Origin: Clostridia bacterium
GTDB lineage: Bacteria; Bacillota; Clostridia; Christensenellales; Borkfalkiaceae
Direction of reading: 5' to 3'
Assembly: GCA_017558825.1 (NCBI GenBank)
Contig: JAFYTO010000006.1
Span: forward strand, 1 to 49,108
DNA length: 49,108 nt
Shown here one piece after another: positions 1 through 6,437 of the stretch. The translations under genes and the position numbers were made by a program. Every line of letters begins with the position of its first letter. The stretch's first letter is position 1. The notes below the pieces were generated by a model. The model was not told where the DNA came from, ran no database searches, and saw nothing but the letters and a program-made list of their open reading frames with translations.

Positions 1-45
1 AAAGGCGCATATATTTGTACGGGACTGAATAGCCCCGTAAAAATG

Positions 46-121
46 TGGTGATCCACCGGAGATTCGAACTCCGGACAACTTGATTAAAAGTCAAGTGCTC
101 TACCGCCTGAGCTAGTGGATC
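46..121 (-). tRNA. tRNA-Lys (UUU)
   Basis: Read on the minus strand this folds as a 76-nt tRNA with encoded CCA. The anticodon stem CTTGA/TCAAG encloses a CTTTTAA loop, giving anticodon UUU. It is the last gene of a five-tRNA minus-strand cluster. Confidence 0.97.
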
Positions 122-131
122 ATATTAAATT

Positions 132-206
132 TGGCTGGGGTGGCAGGATTTGAACCTACGAATACCGGAATCAAAATCCGGTGCCTTACCGCTTGGCGAC
201 ACCCCA
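132..206 (-). tRNA. tRNA-Gln (UUG)
   Basis: 75-nt minus-strand cloverleaf with the acceptor 5' end TGGGGTG, an anticodon loop TTTTGAT between CCGGA and TCCGG, and encoded CCA. The anticodon is UUG. It lies 10 nt upstream of tRNA-Lys in the same transcript. Confidence 0.97.
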
Positions 207-235
207 ACGCTCATTTATTTTTTTATCAATATTTA

Positions 236-313
236 TGGGGCGAGAGATGGGAATCGAACCCACGACCTCCAGGACCACAATCTGGCGCTCTAACCAATTG
301 AGCTACTCTCGCC
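236..313 (-). tRNA. tRNA-His (GUG)
   Basis: Minus-strand tRNA with loop TTGTGGT (anticodon GUG). The extra 5' G (G-1) opposite discriminator C73, the histidine identity pair, is encoded. CCA is encoded. Third in the five-tRNA cluster. Confidence 0.97.
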
Positions 314-322
314 ATATAAATA

Positions 323-399
323 TGGCGCGCCAGAAGGGACTCGAACCCCTGACACCCGCCTTAGAAGGGCGGTGCTCTATCCAGCTGAGCTACTGGCGC
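323..399 (-). tRNA. tRNA-Arg (UCU)
   Basis: 77-nt minus-strand tRNA. Anticodon stem CCGCC/GGCGG with loop CTTCTAA gives UCU. Acceptor GCGCCAG pairs with CTGGCGC, and CCA is encoded. Confidence 0.97.
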
Positions 400-446
400 A
401 AATGTGTCTAGTATCGGACCAATGGCGACTCACTTTGAAAAGTGAT

Positions 447-520
447 TGGAGCGGGTGATGGGAATCGGACCCACGCAACCAGCTTGGAAGGCTGGTGTTC
501 TACCATTGAACTACACCCGC
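447..520 (-). tRNA. tRNA-Gly (UCC)
   Basis: 74-nt minus-strand tRNA, first of the cluster. Anticodon stem CCAGC/GCTGG with loop CTTCCAA gives UCC. Acceptor GCGGGTG, encoded CCA. It starts about 22 nt downstream of a consensus -10 box. Confidence 0.97.
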
Positions 521-542
521 ACTTCTGTCACAATGCCAAATG

Positions 543-571
543 ATTATAACAAAACCGCGAATTATTGTCAA
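543..571 (-). promoter_or_regulatory. Consensus sigma-A promoter of the tRNA cluster
   Basis: On the minus strand TTGACA (566-571) and TATAAT (543-548) are separated by exactly 17 bp, a perfect match to consensus, as expected for a strongly expressed stable-RNA operon. Confidence 0.9.
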
Positions 572-614
572 TCAATTTAAGCCGTGTTTTACAATTTTTT
601 TAAATTTGTTTTAT

Positions 615-673
615 TTAAAAAAGCATAAACGCTAAAAAATCAATTATTTACGCACTTTTTAAGCGTTTTGCTT
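615..673 (-). terminator. Probable terminator of the ywaF-rdgB-phosphoesterase operon
   Basis: Just past the phosphoesterase stop codon the minus strand can pair AAGCAAAACGCT with AGCGTTTATGCTT across a loop of about 27 nt, followed by a T-run. The loop is long, so confidence is moderate. Confidence 0.5.
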
Positions 674-681
674 TAAACTTT

Positions 682-1155
682 TTAATCAAGTTCTACTATT
701 TTTGCATCAAACTTACTTCCATCAATTTCAATAGAGCAATAAGTTTGGCGTTTTCCATAATTACTTAAAGTTCCAGGATTAACAAGGGTAACTCCGTGCA
801 AATGAGTAACAATAGGAATGTGAGTATGTCCAAATAAAACAACGTTACAGCCTTGTTCTTTTGCGTATAAAACTAAACTTTCCAAATTCTCTTTAACGTA
901 AAATCTATGACCATGCACTGCTAAAATTTTAAAGTTTTCAACGCTAAAAATAAGTTCAGGGCTAAATCCGTAACCGTCACAATTTCCGTCAACGTAAAAG
1001 ATTTTATAACCAAAGTCTAAATTTACGGTGTTAAGGTCGTATCTGCCATCACCCAAAAAAACTATTTTGTCACTACTTAAAAATTTGGGGCGCAATTTAT
1101 TTAACGCGTCAATATTTCCGTGGCTGTCTGAAAATACAGTTAAAACTTGCTTCAT
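682..1155 (-). CDS. YfcE/MJ0936-type metallophosphoesterase
   Basis: 157 aa, the usual length for small calcineurin-like phosphodiesterases of the YfcE/MJ0936 family. The full metal-binding set is visible: DSH at 10-12, GDGRYD at 35-40, GNCD at 57-60, HGH at 81-83 and GHTH at 109-112. Family members hydrolyse phosphodiester model substrates with Mn or Ni, and the physiological substrate is generally unknown. The start codon overlaps the stop of rdgB by 4 nt, so translation is probably coupled. Pairing with an XTP/dITP pyrophosphatase is a common Firmicutes arrangement. Predicted cytosolic. Confidence 0.9.
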   Translation of the reverse strand: MKQVLTVFSDSHGNIDALNKLRPKFLSSDKIVFLGDGRYDLNTVNLDFGYKIFYVDGNCDGYGFSPELIFSVENFKILAVHGHRFYVKENLESLVLYAKEQGCNVVLFGHTHIPIVTHLHGVTLVNPGTLSNYGKRQTYCSIEIDGSKFDAKIVELD

Positions 1156-1730
1156 TTTTCTATCTTATTATAAAGGTCAATAAGCGCGCGGTATCTATGG
1201 CTAACCGCATTTTTTTCTTCGCTACTTGCAACGCCAAAACTCTTGTTAAGGTCTGTGCTAAAAAACAAACTGTCATAGCCAAATCCGTTTTCGCCGTCTT
1301 CCTTATATAAGATGGTGCCGTGAGTTTCGCCATAGCCTTCTATAAAACTATCGTCCGTTTTATAAAGCACTACGGAAGAAGCAAATTTTGCCTTTCTATT
1401 TTCCACACCGTCTAAATTTTTAAGCAAAAATTCACGGTTTAATTTATCGTTGCCGTGCTCGCCCGCGTACCTTGCGCTATAAATGCCAGGAGCGCCGTTT
1501 AAAGCGTCAACTAAAAGTCCGCTATCGTCGGCAAGCGCGTCTTTATTAAGCGCTTTACACACCGTTTTTGCCTTAATTAAGGCGTTTTCAAAAAAGGTTG
1601 TGCCGTCTTCTTCAATTTCACTATTAAAGCCAAGTGAAGACATAGGAACAATTTTATAAAACTTGCCAAAAATTTGTTCAATTTCTTTAATTTTACCTTT
1701 GTTATTTGATGCTACAATAAGTTCTTTCAT
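1152..1730 (-). CDS. rdgB: XTP/dITP pyrophosphatase (RdgB/HAM1 family)
   Basis: 192 aa, normal length. It hydrolyses non-canonical purine nucleoside triphosphates (dITP, XTP) to monophosphates so that they are not built into DNA or RNA. Motifs seen: ASNNKGK near residues 7-13, LADDSGL near 65-71, PGIYSARYAG in the substrate pocket, FGYDSLFF, and a C-terminal SHRYRAL. It starts 2 nt after the stop of the upstream membrane-protein gene, with AAAGG as ribosome binding site, and overlaps the next gene by 4 nt. This makes a tight three-gene operon. Confidence 0.95.
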   Translation of the reverse strand: MKELIVASNNKGKIKEIEQIFGKFYKIVPMSSLGFNSEIEEDGTTFFENALIKAKTVCKALNKDALADDSGLLVDALNGAPGIYSARYAGEHGNDKLNREFLLKNLDGVENRKAKFASSVVLYKTDDSFIEGYGETHGTILYKEDGENGFGYDSLFFSTDLNKSFGVASSEEKNAVSHRYRALIDLYNKIEK

Positions 1731-1732
1731 TT

Positions 1733-2509
1733 TTAACCTTTTTTATTTATTTTTTTACACTTGCTTTTAATTGCAAAGTACACTGTGTAAAATAAAACAA
1801 TGTAAACGAAGAAAAGTAAAACTACTATAATTGGGTATAAAATTTTGTTTCCGTTAACTAAATTATAAAAAATTTCGTAAGGCGTGTTGTCAGGCGTAAC
1901 TAAAAACATATAGTTATATGGAATAAGAGCGTTTGCAATAGAGGCAAGTATGCAAAATACGCCTAAAATAGCAAAGCACATAAAAACGTTTTGTTTTTTC
2001 ATACTTTCCATACCAGAAATTACTATATATAACGATGCAAAGCCAGAAATAGAGTGCGTTAATCCAGAAGCCACGTTATTTACGCTAATAACAGGATAGG
2101 CCGCGTAGTTTTGCCCTGCAAAATAAGTTCCCGCAATTGCGCCTAAAAGACCAAATACAAAAACAAAGTCAAGCGCGGCTTCCTTAATTTTTCCTTTAGA
2201 AAAAGCTGCAAGTGGAATGGTTATATATTGAATGCTACATAAGAATAATGGAAGATTATATAAAATTGAGTTATTATCACGAATGGAAAAGAATATAAGT
2301 TCAAAAACATACATAGCTTCAATTATAATAGTTGCCCAAATAAGCACTTTATTTTTTTGTTTTAATTCCTTATTTTTATTGCGTAAGCCAAAAAATATGG
2401 CAAGCGCCACCATTATAGACATAAGCGAAGTGACAAACGTTAAATGTTGCCAAGAAAAATATCCTTCAGGCTCGCGTTGATATCCGCCAAAACCCCAAAA
2501 GTCTTTCAT
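1733..2509 (-). CDS. YwaF/TMEM164-like integral membrane protein
   Basis: 258 aa with about seven hydrophobic segments. The N-terminal motif GYFSWQH and the overall layout match the bacterial YwaF family (TIGR02206), related to eukaryotic TMEM164, which has been linked to phospholipid acyl transfer. The bacterial function is not established. The gene has an AAGGAGAG ribosome binding site and heads an operon with rdgB and the phosphoesterase. A TTGACA/TATTAT promoter lies directly upstream. Assignment rests on family resemblance seen by eye. Confidence 0.8.
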   Translation of the reverse strand: MKDFWGFGGYQREPEGYFSWQHLTFVTSLMSIMVALAIFFGLRNKNKELKQKNKVLIWATIIIEAMYVFELIFFSIRDNNSILYNLPLFLCSIQYITIPLAAFSKGKIKEAALDFVFVFGLLGAIAGTYFAGQNYAAYPVISVNNVASGLTHSISGFASLYIVISGMESMKKQNVFMCFAILGVFCILASIANALIPYNYMFLVTPDNTPYEIFYNLVNGNKILYPIIVVLLFFVYIVLFYTVYFAIKSKCKKINKKG

Positions 2510-2554
2510 TTGTAACTCTCCTTGTTTTTATCTATTAAAAAAATAAACGAGGTT

Positions 2555-2583
2555 ATAATAACACTTTTAACTGATAATGTCAA
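2555..2583 (-). promoter_or_regulatory. Promoter of the ywaF-rdgB operon
   Basis: Minus-strand TTGACA (2578-2583), 17-bp spacer, TATTAT (2555-2560), about 45 nt upstream of the first start codon. The -35 box lies only about 30 nt beyond the 3' end of a CCA-ended tRNA-like element. Confidence 0.8.
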
Positions 2584-2614
2584 TATTTAACAAACTGAGA
2601 TTGAAAATTTTTTT

Positions 2615-2776
2615 TGGTGCCGCTGACCTCGTCGCAATAAACTACGCCCAAAGAAATTTGCAAGAAGCAAATTTCAAAATTGCTACGTTATTGCTCCTCT
2701 TCCCAAAATTCTTTTCTTACATAAAACAATTTTGGGAGCCCTTTTATTTTTTTTCGGCTCGCCTCCGTCTAGCGAC
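2615..2776 (-). ncRNA. CCA-ended tRNA-Leu-like element, copy 1
   Basis: A minus-strand stretch of about 162 nt that ends in GGTCAGCGGCACCA, the exact 3' end of the neighbouring tRNA-Leu. Its proposed 5' end, GTCGCTA, can pair with CAGCGGC in six of seven positions counting one G-U, so an acceptor-like stem is possible. The interior is not a cloverleaf; it has hairpins such as GAAATTTGC/GCAAATTTC. It shares ACGGAGG-N-GA-N-CCG near the 5' end, and GGGCGT near the 3' side, with copy 2. No clear terminator follows. Alternative: a decayed att-site duplication. Confidence 0.4.
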
Positions 2777-2781
2777 ATAAC

Positions 2782-2817
2782 AAAAAAGAGAGATAGCCAA
2801 AACTATCTCTCTTTTTT
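2782..2817 (-). terminator. Terminator after tRNA-Leu-like copy 2
   Basis: Ten-bp perfect stem AGAGAGATAG/CTATCTCTCT with a 6-nt loop, then a T-run on the minus strand. It begins directly after the CCA end of copy 2. Confidence 0.85.
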
Positions 2818-2904
2818 GGTGCCGCTGACCGGAGTTTGCCGAAACCCCTAAAGGGGAGCCTCTCGGCAAAAACCACGCCCCTCCGGTTCTCCTCCGTTCA
2901 ACAA
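2817..2904 (-). ncRNA. CCA-ended tRNA-Leu-like element, copy 2
   Basis: Minus-strand element of about 88 nt ending in ACTCCGGTCAGCGGCACCA, identical to the last 19 nt of tRNA-Leu(UAA). The interior folds strongly: ACCGGAG (2881-2887) pairs with CTCCGGT (2828-2834) around a nested hairpin TTTGCCGA/TCGGCAAA that contains CCCC-TTTA-GGGG. There is no anticodon arm. It lies between the tRNA-Leu terminator and its own terminator, so it would be made by read-through from tRNA-Leu or from an unseen promoter. The 5' boundary is a guess, and an acceptor-like 5' strand is not clear here. Confidence 0.45.
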
Positions 2905-2910
2905 GCAATC

Positions 2911-2941
2911 AAAAAAAGCAACCCTTAAAAAAAGGATTGCT
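2911..2941 (-). terminator. Terminator after tRNA-Leu
   Basis: On the minus strand AGCAATCC pairs with GGGTTGCT (one mismatch) and is followed by seven T. It lies immediately downstream of the tRNA-Leu CCA end. Confidence 0.75.
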
Positions 2942-2946
2942 TTTTT

Positions 2947-3033
2947 TGGTGCCGCTGACCGGAGTCGAACCGGTACGGTTGTTACACCGAGGGATTTTAA
3001 GTCCCTTGCGTCTGCCTATTCCGCCACAGCGGC
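2947..3033 (-). tRNA. tRNA-Leu (UAA)
   Basis: 87-nt class II tRNA on the minus strand: acceptor GCCGCTG/CAGCGGC, anticodon stem AGGGA/TCCCT with loop CTTAAAA (UAA), a long variable arm and encoded CCA. It has its own promoter upstream and a terminator downstream. It is the apparent parent of the two CCA-ended elements at 2615-2904. Confidence 0.97.
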
Positions 3034-3052
3034 AAAAATTATTTACACGCAT

Positions 3053-3081
3053 ATAATACTACTTAATTTTAATTTTGTCAA
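3053..3081 (-). promoter_or_regulatory. Promoter of tRNA-Leu
   Basis: Minus-strand TTGACA (3076-3081), 17-bp spacer, TATTAT (3053-3058), about 20 nt before the tRNA 5' end. Confidence 0.85.
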
Positions 3082-3128
3082 ACACTTTATAAAGGCTTTT
3101 TAACAAAAATTTAAAAATTAAAAAAGTA

Positions 3129-3157
3129 TTTACAAATTTACGTAAATATGATATTAT
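3129..3157 (+). promoter_or_regulatory. Promoter of the FAD-dependent dehydrogenase gene, with a palindrome in the spacer
   Basis: TTTACA (3129-3134), 17-bp spacer, TATTAT (3152-3157). The spacer and its edge hold the perfect 12-bp palindrome ATTTACGTAAAT (3136-3147), which could be an operator. No regulator is identified. Confidence 0.65.
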
Positions 3158-3223
3158 ATTTAAGGCTTAAATTGCACTAAATTTTGCAAAAACACGCTTA
3201 TACTAACAAAGGCAGGTATTTTT

Positions 3224-4597
3224 ATGAAATACGATATTATTATAATAGGCGCTGGTCCTGGCGGCATATATTCGGCATACGAACTTTTAAAGCTTAACCC
3301 AAACGTTAAAATGGCCATATTTGAAACGGGCAAAACTTTGGAAAAGCGCAAATGTCCAATAGACGGCGAAAAGGTTAAATCTTGTATAAACTGCAAAACT
3401 TGCGCTATTATGAACGGTTTTGGCGGTGCAGGCGCTTTCTCAGACGGTAAGTATAATATTACCAATATGTTTGGTGGAACGCTTTGCAATTACATAGGTA
3501 AAAACAAGGCTCTTTCACTTATGAAATACGTTGACGAAATTAACGTTAAAAACGGTGGTGAGGGAACTAAACTTTACTCTACTGAAAATACCAAAATTAA
3601 AACTATGTGCTTAGAGCATGACCTTCACTTGCTTGATGCGTCCGTTCGCCACTTGGGTACGGACATTAACTATATAGTTTTAGAAAATTTATACAACGTT
3701 TTAAAAGAAAAGGTTGATATCTTTTTTGAAACTCCCGTTAAGACTATTGAAAAGGACGGCGACGAGTATATAATAGTAACTAACAGCCAAAAATATTCGG
3801 CTAAAAACGTAATTGTTTCCGTTGGTAGAAGCGGTAGTAAGTGGATGGAAAAGGTTTGTAACGAACTTGACATTAAATCTACTTCGAACAGGGTTGACAT
3901 TGGCGTTAGAGTTGAACTTCCTGCCGAAATTTTTGCTCATTTGACTGATGAACTTTATGAAAGTAAAATTATGTACCGCACGCAAAAGTTCCAAGATATG
4001 GTTAGAACTTTCTGTATGAACCCGCACGGCGCGGTTGTTAATGAAAACACTAACGGCATTGTAACGGTAAACGGCCATAGTTACGAAGACCCTGAAAAAC
4101 ATACAGGCAACACTAATTTTGCGCTTTTAGTAAGCAAACATTTTTCAGAGCCGTTTAAAGATAGTAACGGCTATGGCGAAAGCATTGCAAGGCTTTCAAA
4201 TATGCTTGGCGGTGGCGTAATTGTTCAACGTTTTGGCGACCTTGTTAGAGGTAAGCGTAGCACGCAATCTCGCATAGATGAAAGTTTTGTTACTCCAACT
4301 TTAAACGCAACTCCGGGCGACCTTTCTCTTGTTATTCCTAAACGTATTTTAGACGGTATTATTGAAATGATTTACGCACTTGATAAAATTGCGCCTGGCA
4401 CTGCTAATGACGACACGCTTTTATACGGTGTAGAAGTTAAGTTCTATAATATGCAAGTTGAAATTGACAACAATTTAATGACTAAGCATAAAGGCTTATT
4501 CGTAATTGGTGACGGTAGCGGTGTAACGCACTCACTTTCACACGCTTCTGCAAGCGGTATTTACGTTGCAAGATATATAGCGGAAAATTTGCTTTAA
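3224..4597 (+). CDS. FAD-dependent dehydrogenase, COG2509-like
   Basis: 457 aa. The N-terminal Rossmann motif GAGPGG (about 9-14) binds FAD. A cysteine-rich block with CPIDG and a CxxC (about 44-60) and the following GFGGAGAFSDGKYN are typical of the uncharacterised COG2509 flavoprotein group. The C-terminal segment around GDGSGVTHSLSHASASG closes the FAD site. The reaction is unknown; a cytosolic oxidoreductase is likely. The ATG is chosen because AAAGGCAGG lies just upstream. It is monocistronic, with its own promoter and a strong terminator. Confidence 0.85.
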   Translation: MKYDIIIIGAGPGGIYSAYELLKLNPNVKMAIFETGKTLEKRKCPIDGEKVKSCINCKTCAIMNGFGGAGAFSDGKYNITNMFGGTLCNYIGKNKALSLMKYVDEINVKNGGEGTKLYSTENTKIKTMCLEHDLHLLDASVRHLGTDINYIVLENLYNVLKEKVDIFFETPVKTIEKDGDEYIIVTNSQKYSAKNVIVSVGRSGSKWMEKVCNELDIKSTSNRVDIGVRVELPAEIFAHLTDELYESKIMYRTQKFQDMVRTFCMNPHGAVVNENTNGIVTVNGHSYEDPEKHTGNTNFALLVSKHFSEPFKDSNGYGESIARLSNMLGGGVIVQRFGDLVRGKRSTQSRIDESFVTPTLNATPGDLSLVIPKRILDGIIEMIYALDKIAPGTANDDTLLYGVEVKFYNMQVEIDNNLMTKHKGLFVIGDGSGVTHSLSHASASGIYVARYIAENLL

Positions 4598-4602
4598 AAA
4601 CA

Positions 4603-4635
4603 AAAACCTTTCCACGTCTAAGGAAAGGTTTTTTA
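4603..4635 (+). terminator. Terminator of the FAD-dependent dehydrogenase gene
   Basis: Perfect stem AACCTTTCC/GGAAAGGTT with an 8-nt loop followed by T residues, 8-38 nt after the stop codon. The flanking A-run may let it work on the other strand too. Confidence 0.9.
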
Positions 4636-4657
4636 TTAAATAAAAAAGGCGGAAGTG

Positions 4658-5485
4658 TTATTCCGTCTTATTTTTTAATTTAGATACAGGGTAAGGCTTT
4701 CTTTTTTCAAAATAATAGTAGTCGTCAAAGCCACAGTCTTTAAGTAGTTTTTTGCCCTTTTCAATACCTACTGAAAGTCTATTAGCATAGTGAGCATCGC
4801 TACCAAGCGTTACGTATTTGCCGCCAACGTCTTTAAACATATTTAAGTAATATGCGTCAGGTAAAAATATGTTCATATCATCTGCATTTTTAGTGTTTAC
4901 TTCAATAGCCTTACCTTTTTTAGCAATTATAGTTAAAATTTCTTTAATTGCGCTATCGTGTAGGGTAGTATCGTAATCTTTTTTATAAATAGCGTTAGCG
5001 TAGCGAAGCGGATAGTCAAGGTGAGAGAGTACGTCAAAATCCGTTTCTTTAACGGTTGCTAACAAAATATCAAAATAATCAACTAAATAGCGGTTAATTT
5101 TTTGGTGTGACCACATAGGAACGTCAGCATAACAAACGTCATATTCATAGCCAAATGATTTAACAAAGTGGCAAGATGCTAAAAAGAAGTCAAACTCGCC
5201 AATATCGCGAATTTTTTGCGCTTTTTCAGGCTCAAAAATTTCTTCGCCCATTTCAGCACCCATTAAAATTTTAATTTTGTTACCATACTTTTCTTTAGCC
5301 TTTAAAAAGTCATTATAGCATTTTTTTGCATTTTCAAGGATATGCCTTTCTTCAAAAAGTAGCATATCAATATGGTCGCTTAAACCAACGCCTTTCATAT
5401 TTTGACTAATAGCGCTTTTAACAATTTCTTCAACGGTAGAGTTGCCGTCATGAGAATAGATTGTGTGATTGTGTAAACTTAACAT
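4658..5485 (-). CDS. PHP-domain phosphoesterase, histidinol-phosphatase (HisJ-like) family
   Basis: 275 aa, the normal size for HisJ/HisK-type PHP proteins. The opening LHNHTIYSHDG carries the metal-binding HxH. GLSDH, GAEMGEE, SCHFVKS, LSHLDYPLRY and LGSDAHYA supply the remaining metal ligands of the trinuclear site. Family members dephosphorylate L-histidinol phosphate, but no his gene is nearby, so the true substrate may differ. Its own promoter sits upstream, and the ribosome binding site is GAGG (from ACGAGGCA). Confidence 0.85.
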   Translation of the reverse strand: MLSLHNHTIYSHDGNSTVEEIVKSAISQNMKGVGLSDHIDMLLFEERHILENAKKCYNDFLKAKEKYGNKIKILMGAEMGEEIFEPEKAQKIRDIGEFDFFLASCHFVKSFGYEYDVCYADVPMWSHQKINRYLVDYFDILLATVKETDFDVLSHLDYPLRYANAIYKKDYDTTLHDSAIKEILTIIAKKGKAIEVNTKNADDMNIFLPDAYYLNMFKDVGGKYVTLGSDAHYANRLSVGIEKGKKLLKDCGFDDYYYFEKRKPYPVSKLKNKTE

Positions 5486-5502
5486 TTTTTTGCCTCGTAG
5501 TT

Positions 5503-5531
5503 ATCATAAAACAATATGAAAAAAAAGTCAA
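5503..5531 (-). promoter_or_regulatory. Promoter of the PHP phosphatase gene
   Basis: Minus-strand TTGACT (5526-5531), 17-bp spacer, TATGAT (5503-5508), ending 17 nt before the start codon. Confidence 0.75.
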
Positions 5532-5575
5532 CCACAATTAAGCGTAAAAAAATTATATTTTTTTATAAAAATGTG

Positions 5576-5604
5576 TTGAAAATTTATAGTTTTGCATTTA
5601 TAAT
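5576..5604 (+). promoter_or_regulatory. Promoter of the DUF896 operon
   Basis: TTGAAA (5576-5581), 17-bp spacer, TATAAT (5599-5604), 33 nt upstream of the ATG. Confidence 0.85.
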
Positions 5605-5637
5605 TATATATGTAATATAATTAAGGGGCTGTGCGCT

Positions 5638-5823
5638 ATGGTTGACGTAAAGAGAATAAACGAGCTTGCTAAAAAGGCGAAAGAACAAGGTTTAACTGAA
5701 GAAGAAAAGTTAGAGCAACAAAAATTAAGGCGCGCGTATTTAGACGCCATAAGGGCTAATATTGTTTCTCAGCTTGGTGACCCTGATGAATACAAAAAGA
5801 ACAAGGGCGGTGTTAAAAGTTGA
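5638..5823 (+). CDS. DUF896 (YnzC-like) small protein
   Basis: 61 aa, cytosolic. The layout RINELAKKAKEQGLTEEEK followed by a second helix with RRAYLDAIRANI matches the small two-helix DUF896/YnzC family common in Firmicutes; the B. subtilis member is SOS-linked, but the function is unclear. AAGGGG lies 10 nt upstream. The stop codon overlaps the TTG start of the next gene, so the two are translationally coupled. Confidence 0.85.
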   Translation: MVDVKRINELAKKAKEQGLTEEEKLEQQKLRRAYLDAIRANIVSQLGDPDEYKKNKGGVKS

Positions 5824-6404
5824 CGGACAGCAAAAAAAACTACGAATATGTAGAGCAAAAACTTCAAGAGTATAGGGAGCGCAAGTTTACCTTAAAGTCT
5901 AACCAAAATCGCCTTGAAAAATTAAAGGATGAGTGTGCTGAATTAAGAAAGTTAACAATTTCAAAATCTAACCTTGAAGCTTCTAATAAATTAAAACAAT
6001 TAAATGAAGAAAGGGTTTATTTAAAAGAACAAATTTCAATAGGAAAAAAAGTTGTTAAACAACTTTATAGTGACGCTGAATTGTTAATTTTATCTAACAT
6101 AACCGCTGAAAATTACGAAGTTTATCAAAACCAACTCTCTAGGCTTTACGGCAAAAAAATTGACATTTTAACGTTAGAGATTGGCGATAGTTTTGATTTT
6201 GAAACTTGTAATCCTATTGGAGTAATAATAACTCATAATAAAAGCCAGCACGGTAAAGTTTTAAAGATGTTAGACTTTGGCTTAAAAGATAGGGAATTAA
6301 ACGTTGTAGATAAAAAGATAGACGTTGAAATTTGCTGGTATAACCGCAAAATTCCTGCTGGAACAGTAATGCAATACGATAACTTAATGTTTAGAAAAAT
6401 TTAA
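5820..6404 (+). CDS. Coiled-coil protein with a possible GrpE-like C-terminal domain
   Basis: 194 aa, starting at a TTG inside the stop region of DUF896; no later Met is plausible and AAGGGCGG lies upstream. Residues about 5-95 are charged and heptad-like, predicted long coiled coil. The C-terminal part has GDSFDFET, then a G-V/KVLKMLDFGLKDRELN stretch and a final beta-rich VDVE-like strand. This order (GxxFD, hydrophobic strand, G-x-K/RxL, closing VxV strand) recalls the GrpE beta-domain that contacts DnaK. The resemblance is seen by eye only. The genuine grpE-dnaK locus is not in this window. Confidence 0.6.
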   Translation: MTDSKKNYEYVEQKLQEYRERKFTLKSNQNRLEKLKDECAELRKLTISKSNLEASNKLKQLNEERVYLKEQISIGKKVVKQLYSDAELLILSNITAENYEVYQNQLSRLYGKKIDILTLEIGDSFDFETCNPIGVIITHNKSQHGKVLKMLDFGLKDRELNVVDKKIDVEICWYNRKIPAGTVMQYDNLMFRKI

Positions 6405-6437
6405 AAGATTGAGCACAAAATTGTGTTCAATCTTTTT
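6403..6437. terminator. Bidirectional terminator between convergent genes
   Basis: AAAAGATTGAGCACAA pairs with TTGTGTTCAATCTTTT across two central bases, with T-runs on both strands. The stop codon of the minus-strand gene lies inside the stem. Confidence 0.85.

Noticed and set aside
19..38. ACGGG/CCCGT stem-loop downstream of tRNA-Lys
   Set aside because: Only five pairs and no T-run after it on the minus strand, so it is not convincing as the terminator of the tRNA cluster. The real one may lie before the window.
181..411. 76-aa reading frame with a [17 protein letters not shown] peptide
   Set aside because: It lies wholly over tRNA-Gln, tRNA-His and tRNA-Arg on the opposite strand. Such peptides are a well-known artefact of translating tRNA genes.
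2577..2780. 67-aa reading frame across the first tRNA-Leu-like element
   Set aside because: No ribosome binding site, unnatural composition, and it covers a structured element on the other strand.
2615..2904. Simple prophage or integrative-element att array
   Set aside because: No integrase, excisionase or phage gene is nearby, spacers are under 200 bp, and one Ser-type element keeps both acceptor strands. Kept only as the alternative explanation.
3160..4102. Minus-strand reading frames opposite the FAD-dependent dehydrogenase gene
   Set aside because: They overlap a clearly conserved gene, have low-complexity composition and no initiation signals.
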